From an uncultured Eubacteriales bacterium (GTDB lineage Bacteria; Bacillota; Clostridia; Oscillospirales; Oscillospiraceae): a stretch of 8,557 nt of DNA. The stretch spans positions 1 to 8,557 of the forward strand of contig USIH01000096.1 in assembly GCA_900554705.1 (NCBI GenBank), given 5' to 3'. Below, one piece after another: positions 1-6,109 of the stretch (the stretch's first letter is position 1; every line of letters begins with the position of its first letter). A model generated the notes under the pieces. The model was not told the DNA's origin and made no database searches. It saw only the letters and a list, made by a program, of their open reading frames with translations. The translations under genes were made by a program, and so were the position numbers.

Positions 1-21
1 GATTGAGTAGGAGAGAAGTAG

Positions 22-2490
22 ATGGATAAGAACATTGGTAAGAAGCTGGACGGCCGGTATGAAATTACGGAGCTGATCGGCGTCGGCGGCATGGCGGTGG
101 TCTACAAAGCCTATTGCCATCGGCTGCATCGGTTTGTTGCCATCAAGGTCCTGAAAAAAGACCTGGCCTCGGACGCCGAGTTCCGCCGCCGCTTCCACGC
201 GGAAAGTCAGGCGGTCGCGATGCTTTCGCACCCCAACATCATGAGCATCTACGACGTGTCGCATTCGGAGGACGCGGACTATATCGTCATGGAGCTGATC
301 GATGGCATTTCCCTAAAGCAGTATCTTGAGAAGAAGGGACGCCTGAACTGGCGCGAGACGCTGCATTTCTCCATGCAGATCGCAAAGGCGCTCGACCATG
401 CGCACAGCCGCGGCATCATCCACCGCGACATCAAGCCGCATAACATCATGATCCTCAAGGACGGCAGCATCAAGGTCACGGACTTCGGTATTGCCCGCAT
501 CGCTTCGGCGCAGAACACCCTCACGCGGGAAGCGCTCGGCTCCGTGCACTATATTTCGCCGGAGCAGGCGAAGGGAGCGCGGGTCGATAACCGCAGCGAC
601 CTGTATTCGCTGGGTGTCGTCATGTACGAGATGCTCACGGGCAGAACGCCCTACGACGGCGAGACGCCGGTCGCCGTTGCCATCCAGCACATCAACGGCG
701 GCGCGCCGCTGCCGAGCAGCTTTGTTCCGGATGTTCCGCGCGGCATCGAGCAGATCACCATGCACGCCATGGCGTCTAATCCCGAAAACCGCTATTCCTC
801 TGCGGCGGAAATGCTGCACGACATGGAGGAGTTCCGCAAGAACCCGTCCATCACCTTCACCTTTGGCGCGGCGCCGATCGTCGGCGCGGCCGGCGTGGCT
901 GCCGCTGCTGCCGCTGCACCGAGACCTGCTGCCCCGCAGCCGCCCCAGCCCGCACCGGCACATCCCGGGATGACGCGCACCGAGGCGGAGCGCTATGCCG
1001 CGCGCCGTAATGCCGCGCGCTCCACGGACAGCGTCGAGGCGCGCCGCGTCGAGCGCGAGCGCCGCGAGGCGGAGCAGGCCGCTGCCCGCCGCCGCAAAAA
1101 CCTGACCATTGCCATCATTGCCGCCTCCGCGGTCGCTTTGGTGCTGCTGATCCTGCTGCTCGTTCTGCTGCTCAAGCGTCCGAGCGGAAACAAGGGCGGC
1201 ACAAACGGTGCTGAGACGACGATCAGTTCGCGCGATAGCGTGGTCGTGGACGATTTCATCGGCTCCTACCTCGCGGATATTGACCCGAAGGATTATCCCG
1301 ACCTCAAGATCAACGTCACGGACTACGACGAGGAGTTCAGCGACAGCTTCGAAGAAGGGATCATCATTGACCAGACGCCGAAGGCGGACGATCTGGTGCG
1401 TCCCGGCCGTGAGGTGCATTTCGTCGTCAGCAAGGGCAAGGACACCAGCAAAATGCCAAATTTTACGGACAAGCGCGGCGACACGGCGCTGAGCGAACTG
1501 ACGGCGCTGGGTCTGGGTCTTAAGACGCAGACCGAGGAGGAAGCAAGCGAGACGATCACAAAGGGCTACGTCATCCGCACAGAGCCGGAGGCGGGAACCG
1601 TTCTGAAAAAGAACCAGACCGTTACGCTCTACATCAGCCTTGGCTCCAACAAAATGCCCGACTTGCAGGGCAAGACGGAGGAGGCCGCCAAGGAGCAGCT
1701 TGACGCCATGGAGCTTAATCTGCGCACCAACGTTGAGAAGGAAGCAAGCGAAACGGTTCCGCGCGGCTGTGTTACGCGCACCGATCCTGCGGCGAAGACA
1801 GAGCTGAAAAAGGGTCAGCAGGTGACGATATACGTGAGCTTCGGCTCCGGCAAGATGCCCGATCTGACGAACGATACCGAGGACAACGCGCGCGAGAAGA
1901 TGAAACTGTTGGTCGAGAGTCTGAATCTTCAGCTCCTCCCGCAGAACGAGGCGAGCGACAGCGTTCCTTCCGGCAGCGTCATCCGCACCGAACCGACGGC
2001 GGGCACTGCGCTGAAGCAGGGACAGACGGTGACGATCTACATCAGCCTCGGTTCCAACAAGATGCCGGAGCTTGCCAATATGACATCGGAAGCGGCGAAA
2101 AAGCGTCTGGACGATATGAAGCTGAATCTGAACGTCGTGACACGCGACGAGGCAAGCGACAGCGTTCCCTCCGGCAGCGTCATCCGCAGCGATCCCGTAG
2201 CGGGGACCGCGCTGACCAAGGGTCAGACCGTCACGCTCTATGTCAGCACCGGCTCTTCCAAGATCAAAGTGCCGAACGTCATGGGAAAGACACTTGACGA
2301 AGCAACGAAGCTGCTGGAGGCCGCTCACCTGAACTACCGCGTCAATGAGGTCTACGATCCCTCCACGCCGGCCGGACAGGTATGCAGCCAGAGCCTCCTG
2401 CCCGATACGGAGGTCGATCGCGGCACCTACATCACGATCGACGTCTCTAAGGGTCCGGAGCCTACGGAGTCTGCGGGGACGCAGGGATAA
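22..2490 (+). CDS. prkC: PASTA-domain eukaryotic-like Ser/Thr protein kinase (PrkC/Stk1/PknB family)
   Basis: Membrane-anchored receptor kinase of 822 residues that phosphorylates Ser/Thr and, in the family, responds to muropeptides or lipid II. The kinase domain spans about residues 13-272: glycine-rich loop around 20-27, catalytic Lys42 in AIK, HRD at 134-136, DFG at 154-156, and an activation loop with Thr166 and Thr168 before GSVHYISPEQ. An Ala/Pro-rich stretch (about 283-316) leads into a highly charged Arg/Glu juxtamembrane segment (317-360). One membrane helix lies at about 361-384. Outside are six PASTA repeats starting near 408, 478, 545, 612, 681 and 748; the first is divergent, and repeats 2-5 begin with MP instead of VP. 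ATG at 22 has AGGAG at 9-13. The gene usually follows a PP2C phosphatase gene (prpC), which would lie left of the window. All catalytic residues I looked for are present. Confidence 0.97.
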   Translation: MDKNIGKKLDGRYEITELIGVGGMAVVYKAYCHRLHRFVAIKVLKKDLASDAEFRRRFHAESQAVAMLSHPNIMSIYDVSHSEDADYIVMELIDGISLKQYLEKKGRLNWRETLHFSMQIAKALDHAHSRGIIHRDIKPHNIMILKDGSIKVTDFGIARIASAQNTLTREALGSVHYISPEQAKGARVDNRSDLYSLGVVMYEMLTGRTPYDGETPVAVAIQHINGGAPLPSSFVPDVPRGIEQITMHAMASNPENRYSSAAEMLHDMEEFRKNPSITFTFGAAPIVGAAGVAAAAAAAPRPAAPQPPQPAPAHPGMTRTEAERYAARRNAARSTDSVEARRVERERREAEQAAARRRKNLTIAIIAASAVALVLLILLLVLLLKRPSGNKGGTNGAETTISSRDSVVVDDFIGSYLADIDPKDYPDLKINVTDYDEEFSDSFEEGIIIDQTPKADDLVRPGREVHFVVSKGKDTSKMPNFTDKRGDTALSELTALGLGLKTQTEEEASETITKGYVIRTEPEAGTVLKKNQTVTLYISLGSNKMPDLQGKTEEAAKEQLDAMELNLRTNVEKEASETVPRGCVTRTDPAAKTELKKGQQVTIYVSFGSGKMPDLTNDTEDNAREKMKLLVESLNLQLLPQNEASDSVPSGSVIRTEPTAGTALKQGQTVTIYISLGSNKMPELANMTSEAAKKRLDDMKLNLNVVTRDEASDSVPSGSVIRSDPVAGTALTKGQTVTLYVSTGSSKIKVPNVMGKTLDEATKLLEAAHLNYRVNEVYDPSTPAGQVCSQSLLPDTEVDRGTYITIDVSKGPEPTESAGTQG
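1948..2196 (+). repeat. Near-identical DNA segments in PASTA repeats 4 and 5
   Basis: Bases 1948-1995 and 2149-2196 match at 43 of 48 positions and are offset by 201 nt, exactly 67 codons. They encode EASDSVPSGSVIR in both PASTA repeats 4 and 5. Repeats 2 and 3 share only a looser EASET core. I infer a fairly recent duplication, or gene conversion between these two repeats. Confidence 0.8.
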
Positions 2491-3390
2491 ATGCAGGATA
2501 CTTCATTGCGTCAAGGACGCATCGTAAACGCGCTGAGCGGATTTTATGACCTGCGCGAGACGGACGGCAGCGTGACGCGCTGCCGTGCGCGCGGCATCTT
2601 TCGCAAGGAACACCTGACGCCACTGGTCGGCGACGAGGCGCTGTTCTCCGTGGAGCACGGCAATGGGATGGTCGAGCGACTCCTTCCGCGTAAAAATGCC
2701 TTTCTGCGCCCTGCCGTGAGCAACTTAGATGCGCTCGTGGTGCTTGCGAGCGGTGCAAATCCGGTCACGGAACCGTTTCTGATCGACCGGATCGCGGCCA
2801 TTGCGGGCGCGCAGGGCGTCCCTACGCTTCTGTGTGTGAACAAGACGGATCTGGACGACGCATCCAAGCTGATCGGCATCTACCGCCACGCCGGTTTTGC
2901 CGTCTTCCCGACCAGTGCGCAGACGGGGCAGGGCGTGGATGCGCTGCGCGATGCGATACGCGGAAAGCTCGTTGCCTTCACGGGGAATTCCGGCGTCGGC
3001 AAGAGCAGCATCCTCAACTGCATGGAGCGTTCCTTCACCATTCAGACCGGTGAGGTCTCCGACAAGCTGGGCAGAGGACGCCACACGACCCGTCACGTGG
3101 AGCTGTATCTACTGGAGGACGGCACGGGCGTGATCGACACGCCGGGCTTTTCCTCCTTCGATACCGAGCAGATGGAGCATATCGTGAAAGAGGACTTGCA
3201 GTACGCCTTCCCAGATTTTGCCCCCTATCTCGGCCGCTGCCGCTACCACGACTGCGCGCACCTGCAAGAACCCGACTGCGCCGTTCGCGCGGCGCTGGAA
3301 GCGGGGGATTTGGAGCCGTCGCGCTACCGCAGCTATGTCCGGCTCTACGAAACGGCGAAGAAGATACAGCCGTGGCAAATGAAAACATAG
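2491..3390 (+). CDS. rsgA: Small-subunit ribosome biogenesis GTPase RsgA (YloQ/CpgA/YjeQ)
   Basis: Circularly permuted GTPase that helps late 30S ribosomal subunit maturation; 299 residues, normal for the family. An N-terminal OB fold (about 7-66) is followed by the permuted G domain: G4 NKTD at 117-120, then G1 P-loop GNSGVGKS at 165-172, G2 region GRGRHTT at 194-200, and G3 DTPG at 216-219. The C-terminal zinc site is C250-x4-C255-x-H257-x5-C263. The ATG directly follows the prkC stop codon (TAAATG), with only a weak AGGGA upstream, so translation is probably coupled to prkC. In Bacillus subtilis the RsgA homologue CpgA is a known PrkC substrate. The rpe and thiN genes that often follow in Firmicutes are absent; an intrinsic terminator comes next. 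Confidence 0.97.
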   Translation: MQDTSLRQGRIVNALSGFYDLRETDGSVTRCRARGIFRKEHLTPLVGDEALFSVEHGNGMVERLLPRKNAFLRPAVSNLDALVVLASGANPVTEPFLIDRIAAIAGAQGVPTLLCVNKTDLDDASKLIGIYRHAGFAVFPTSAQTGQGVDALRDAIRGKLVAFTGNSGVGKSSILNCMERSFTIQTGEVSDKLGRGRHTTRHVELYLLEDGTGVIDTPGFSSFDTEQMEHIVKEDLQYAFPDFAPYLGRCRYHDCAHLQEPDCAVRAALEAGDLEPSRYRSYVRLYETAKKIQPWQMKT

Positions 3391-3393
3391 AAC

Positions 3394-3431
3394 ACGCCCC
3401 CTGCGCATAGATTGGCAGGGGGGCGTTTTTT
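3394..3431 (+). terminator. Intrinsic terminator of prkC-rsgA
   Basis: The left arm ACGCCCCCTGC (3394-3404) pairs with GCAGGGGGGCGT (3415-3426), with one bulged G, across a loop of 10 nt. A run of six T follows (3426-3431). The hairpin begins 4 nt after the rsgA stop. The AGGGGGG on its right arm also sits at Shine-Dalgarno distance from the ATG at 3432. Confidence 0.9.
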
Positions 3432-3581
3432 ATGTGTAAGAAAAATGAACTACTCGGAACGGCGATCATGGCCTGCGGCGCGGGGATGCTCCTGTCGCTT
3501 TTGTTTTCGTCGCAGCTTGCCGTGGGACTGATCGGTCTCGGCCTGATCACCTGCGGTCTCTGCTGCGCAAGAAGGCCTTAG
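3432..3581 (+). CDS. Small hydrophobic two-helix membrane peptide, unknown function
   Basis: ORF of 49 residues. A short charged N-terminus (MCKKNE) precedes two hydrophobic segments at about 9-26 and 29-46, separated by a short SSQ turn, and the peptide ends in ARRP. Glycines and cysteines are spaced along both helices. The layout, with a Lys-rich start and an Arg-rich end, suggests a hairpin membrane peptide with both ends in the cytoplasm. Short proteins of this general look are common in Clostridia, but I cannot name a family. ATG follows the rsgA terminator T-tract at once, and its best Shine-Dalgarno is AGGGGGG at 3417-3423 (spacer 8) inside the hairpin. It may be made only from read-through RNA or from an internal start. 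It could be a chance ORF, but its strong hydrophobic pattern argues for a gene. Confidence 0.6.
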   Translation: MCKKNELLGTAIMACGAGMLLSLLFSSQLAVGLIGLGLITCGLCCARRP

Positions 3582-3589
3582 AAATGTAC

Positions 3590-3619
3590 GCATAAAGTTG
3601 TCCGCGTGAGCGTATATAT
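3590..3619 (+). promoter_or_regulatory. Possible sporulation (sigma-E-like) promoter for sipL
   Basis: GCATAAA (3590-3596), a 14-nt spacer, and CGTATATAT (3611-3619) loosely resemble a sigma-E-type pair (ATA-containing -35; CATAnnnT-like -10). No good sigma-A -35 lies at the right distance from TATATA. sipL is sigma-E controlled in Clostridioides difficile, which suits this reading. The implied leader is very short (about 16 nt), so the call is tentative. Confidence 0.3.
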
Positions 3620-3640
3620 GTCACAGAAGGAGTGAGAGCA

Positions 3641-5143
3641 ATGGATTTCGTTTTTCGGGAAAAACCCATGGAATATCTCGATCGTATCGTGCTGGAAACG
3701 CTGAGTCAGGAGCAGACGGCGGAGCTGATCGTACCGGACAGCCTGCCAGACGCGGAGCGCGTGATCGATGCAGCGGGTACGGTGCTCATTCGGTCGGAGG
3801 ACTGCGCGTCAGACAGCGCAACGGTCGCCGGAAACGTGCAGGCAAACGTCCTGATCGTCACGGAGGACGGGCAGATGCAGCAACTTCAGACGCAGATTCC
3901 GTTTTCCTTCCGCAAGGAGTATCCTTCGCAGGAGGATTGCAGCCTCAGCGCGCAGTGCACCCTGCGCGGCATGGATGCGCGAATGCTGAACTCGCGCAAG
4001 CTCCTGCTGCGGGTGAACATCTGCTGCACACTGTGCGTCTACGCGGAGAAAAAGCAGGTGTTCTACGATGTGGAAGAGCCTTCGGAGAAGCTGCAACTCA
4101 AGCGTGTCACGCTGCCGATGCAGCTCGGCGCGACCTTTGCCGCGAAGAGCTTTACGCTCAATGAGGAGCTGGAGCTGCCGGAGGGCGCGACACCCCTTGA
4201 CCGACTCCTGCGCTGCACCTACGCAACTGAGGTAGAGGACGAAAAGGTCGTCGGGAGCAAGGCCGTGTTCAAGGGGGCGCTGCTCGTTCACGCGCTCTAT
4301 GAAGGCGTCGACGGAAAGACGCGGACGCAGGATTGGCGGCTCCCGTTTTCCAACTATGTCCAGCTTGAGCGCGAGTGTGAGGATTGCGCGCTGGATACCG
4401 CCTTTGCTCTGACGGCGGCGGAAACGGAGCCGGATGGCCAGCTCGAATGCCGCAGGCTCCTGCTGAGCGTGACCATGATCGCACAGTGTACAGCGCGCCG
4501 CAGCGCCGAGATCTGCTACATTGCCGATGCCTATTGCACCGACGCGGAGTTTGCACCCGTGTGGGAGCAGTGGGAGGCGGAGGGCGTGCTGGATGTGCAG
4601 GAGTTTCGGGAGACGCTCAGCGCGCAGTGCGATACCGGCGCGCAGGCGGTCATTGAGGCGCGTCTGATTCCGGAAGAGGCGGTGATCCGCCGCGAGGGAG
4701 AGACGGTGCAGATCGAGCAGCCCTTCCTGTGCGGTATTCTGTACCTTGATACGGACGGTCAGCCGCAGGCAAGGACGATGCGCGCGGCGGTGACGTGTCA
4801 GACCGTGCTTGCGGAAAACGGAAATCTGCGTGTGCAGCTCAGTCAGCTCGGCGAGCTGTTTACCAACGCAGGGAGCGACGCGATACAGCTCCGCTGCCCG
4901 ATTACGCTGCGCGTGGAAAGCAGCGCGCGCCAGCAGATCCGCTGCGTCAGCGGCGGCGAGATCACGCCGGATACGACGCAGCACGAAACGCGCGCAAGCG
5001 TCCTGCTTCGCCGCGCGGAAGGGGAGGAAGACCTCTGGCAGATCGCGAAGGAGAACCGGACGGCGGTGCGCGCCATCATGGAGGCAAACGCCCTGACGGA
5101 GCCGAACGCACCGGCCGGAACGATGCTGCTGATCCCTATGTAA
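3641..5143 (+). CDS. sipL: SipL-like spore morphogenesis protein (SPOCS/DUF3794 repeats plus LysM)
   Basis: Soluble 500-residue protein with no signal peptide or membrane helix. It carries three SPOCS (DUF3794) modules at about 35-130, 185-285 and 335-428, each with the beta-rich pattern of a short acidic turn followed by a hydrophobic strand (for example VAGNVQANVLIV, FKGALLVHALY and FLCGILYLD). A C-terminal LysM-like domain spans about 452-499 (LWQIAKENRTAV to AGTMLLIPM). The same architecture is found in C. difficile SipL, which binds the SpoIVA ATPase through its LysM domain and is needed to place coat around the forespore; SpoVID does this in Bacillus. The ATG at 3641 is preferred over the in-frame GTG at 3632, because AGAAGGAG (3625-3632) lies 8 nt before the ATG. 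The protein holds 18 cysteines. A less likely alternative is another SPOCS-LysM paralogue. Confidence 0.83.
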   Translation: MDFVFREKPMEYLDRIVLETLSQEQTAELIVPDSLPDAERVIDAAGTVLIRSEDCASDSATVAGNVQANVLIVTEDGQMQQLQTQIPFSFRKEYPSQEDCSLSAQCTLRGMDARMLNSRKLLLRVNICCTLCVYAEKKQVFYDVEEPSEKLQLKRVTLPMQLGATFAAKSFTLNEELELPEGATPLDRLLRCTYATEVEDEKVVGSKAVFKGALLVHALYEGVDGKTRTQDWRLPFSNYVQLERECEDCALDTAFALTAAETEPDGQLECRRLLLSVTMIAQCTARRSAEICYIADAYCTDAEFAPVWEQWEAEGVLDVQEFRETLSAQCDTGAQAVIEARLIPEEAVIRREGETVQIEQPFLCGILYLDTDGQPQARTMRAAVTCQTVLAENGNLRVQLSQLGELFTNAGSDAIQLRCPITLRVESSARQQIRCVSGGEITPDTTQHETRASVLLRRAEGEEDLWQIAKENRTAVRAIMEANALTEPNAPAGTMLLIPM

Positions 5144-5149
5144 CGAAGT

Positions 5150-5181
5150 GGGCGTGTCGAAGTATCCTGTTCGACACGCCC
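5150..5181. terminator. Perfect 12-bp palindromic hairpin, probable bidirectional terminator between sipL and the lipoprotein gene
   Basis: GGGCGTGTCGAA (5150-5161) and TTCGACACGCCC (5170-5181) pair perfectly over an 8-nt loop, starting 7 nt after the sipL stop. Neither strand has a proper T-tract (GCATTTCAT follows on the plus strand), so termination strength is uncertain. The GCGTGTCGAA arm core recurs after hprK at 8496-8522. Confidence 0.6.
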
Positions 5182-5273
5182 GCATTTCATGCCGGAATCT
5201 GAAAAATGCCGCTTCAGCGCGCGTCAGATCCCGCATGAGACGGCGCGGCCATGGGCTTTTGCGTGACGCTGCC

Positions 5274-5570
5274 TCAGTACAGTCTGCCGCCGCGTCTGGA
5301 GACGGAGCTTTCGCCCGTTGTAGTCGGGGTCTCCGTCGAGGCTTCGCTGCTCGCCGGACGTGTTTCCGTCGTCTCTCTGCGCGTGCTTTCGGTCATCGTC
5401 TCTCTGCGTGTGCTTTCCGTCGCGCGCTGGGAGGTTTCCGTCATCTGCGACGTGCCGCGATCTTCGGTGATCCGGCCGTTGTCGTCGTCAGATACGTTTT
5501 TGCTCTTGCAGGCTGTCAGGGTGGAGGCAAGGGTCAGCAGGACCAATGCCACGGCAAAAAATCGTTTCAT
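5274..5570 (-). CDS. Small Thr/Ser/Glu/Arg-rich lipoprotein, unknown function
   Basis: Predicted lipoprotein of 98 residues. MKRFFAVALVLLTLASTLTAC is a classic signal peptide with lipobox LTAC, so Cys21 would be lipidated and the rest exposed outside the membrane. The mature part has no hydrophobic core. It starts acidic (SDDDNG), then turns into a low-complexity Thr/Ser/Glu/Arg tail that includes the 9-residue unit MTESTRRET twice, and ends GGRLY. It is probably disordered. The start at 5570 is chosen over the longer frame opening at 5696, because AAGGAGG lies 6 nt upstream (5577-5583) and the signal peptide begins there. The gene is convergent with sipL and divergent from the ferredoxin gene. 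I do not recognise the family. A spore or envelope lipoprotein is possible given sipL nearby and the promoter candidate, but this is inference. Confidence 0.75.
   Translation of the reverse strand: MKRFFAVALVLLTLASTLTACKSKNVSDDDNGRITEDRGTSQMTETSQRATESTRRETMTESTRRETTETRPASSEASTETPTTTGESSVSRRGGRLY
5371..5421 (-). repeat. 27-nt in-frame tandem duplication in the lipoprotein tail
   Basis: The unit at 5371-5397 is repeated at 5398-5421, opening with GTCTCTCTGCG in both copies (plus-strand reading) and differing at two bases in the overlap. The unit is nine codons long and gives MTESTRRET twice. A tract like this can gain or lose units by slippage. Confidence 0.75.
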
Positions 5571-5599
5571 GTGTGTCCTCCTTATTTGCATTGCAGCGT

Positions 5600-5629
5600 T
5601 AGTATCTCCTGCATTTTCCGGATTAGTCA
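5600..5629 (-). promoter_or_regulatory. Promoter candidate for the lipoprotein gene (sigma-G/F-like or weak sigma-A)
   Basis: Read on the minus strand: TGACTA (5624-5629), a 17-nt gap, then GATACTA (5600-5606). This is close to the forespore sigma-G pattern (TGAATA, then CATACTA). As sigma-A the best pair is ATGACT, 18 nt, GATACT, with four of six matches in each box. A start near 5593 would give a leader of about 22 nt, with the AAGGAGG at 5577-5583 inside it. Confidence 0.4.
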
Positions 5630-5657
5630 TAAATCGTGGTTTTTTCGCAAGGGGCGG

Positions 5658-5686
5658 TTGATTTATCTCGAACAATTCGCTATAAT
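5658..5686 (+). promoter_or_regulatory. Sigma-A promoter of the ferredoxin-uppP operon
   Basis: The -35 box TTGATT (5658-5663), a 17-nt spacer and a perfect -10 box TATAAT (5681-5686) place a start near 5693. That leaves a leader of about 24 nt that carries the Shine-Dalgarno AAAGGAG (5702-5708). Confidence 0.8.
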
Positions 5687-5716
5687 GGTGAGACAAACAG
5701 AAAAGGAGTGCATCCC

Positions 5717-6097
5717 GTGAAAAAACTGATGGTCAAAAAGGACAGCAAATGCATGGCGTGCTTGGAGTGCGTCCGTGCCTGTTCCAACGCATTTTACAAG
5801 GAATTTCATCCGGATCTTTCCTGCGTTCAGATCGTGGAGCGCGCGGGCAAGGTGCGCCCGATGACCTGCGTGCAGTGCGGCAAGTGCGAAAAAGCGTGCG
5901 AGCACGGCGCGATCACGCAGAATCCGAAAACCGGCGTTTACATGATCAATAAAAAGCTCTGTGTCGGCTGCGGCAAGTGCGCGCAGGCATGCCCCTTTGG
6001 CGTGATCGTTGCGCAGTCGCCCGCCTCCAAGTGCATCGCCTGCGGCATTTGCGTCAAGGCTTGCCCCATGGATGTTCTGGAGATCGCAGAGGCATAA
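5717..6097 (+). CDS. Ferredoxin-like electron-transfer protein with four [4Fe-4S] motifs
   Basis: Protein of 126 residues with four CxxCxxCxxxC motifs, at about residues 12-22, 51-61, 82-92 and 109-119, and an extra cysteine at about 36. These are expected to hold four [4Fe-4S] clusters, as in the HycB/CooF/DmsB-type electron-transfer subunits. Only the last two motifs are followed by Pro (ACPF, ACPM), the usual bacterial ferredoxin form. No signal peptide or membrane helix is seen, so it should be cytoplasmic. The start is GTG at 5717, with AAAGGAG at 5702-5708 and an 8-nt spacer; the in-frame GTG at 5708 is too close to that site. Such proteins usually serve an oxidoreductase (for example aldehyde:ferredoxin oxidoreductase, hydrogenase or CO dehydrogenase), but none lies here. 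It shares an operon with uppP, 12 nt away. The partner is unknown. Confidence 0.9.
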   Translation: MKKLMVKKDSKCMACLECVRACSNAFYKEFHPDLSCVQIVERAGKVRPMTCVQCGKCEKACEHGAITQNPKTGVYMINKKLCVGCGKCAQACPFGVIVAQSPASKCIACGICVKACPMDVLEIAEA

Positions 6098-6109
6098 CGG
6101 AGGAGTAGC

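Noticed and set aside
1948..2196. Repeats considered as a CRISPR array
   Set aside because: Repeats are in-frame PASTA coding modules of a kinase, not short repeats with unique spacers. No CRISPR array is seen anywhere in the window.
313..2328. Long antisense ORF (671 codons) opposite prkC
   Set aside because: The opposite strand has intact kinase and PASTA motifs. The antisense product is Arg/His/Leu-rich without recognisable domains, as expected from GC-rich codon bias.
3809..5236. Antisense ORF of 475 codons opposite sipL
   Set aside because: Same GC-bias shadow effect. No domain pattern, and it would run through the palindrome at 5150-5181.
5251..5661. Plus-strand ORF overlapping the lipoprotein gene
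   Set aside because: No Shine-Dalgarno. The minus-strand gene has a signal peptide, lipobox and AAGGAGG.
5636..5716. Longer N-terminus for the ferredoxin-like protein
   Set aside because: It would overlap the -10 box and Shine-Dalgarno, so GTG at 5717 fits better.
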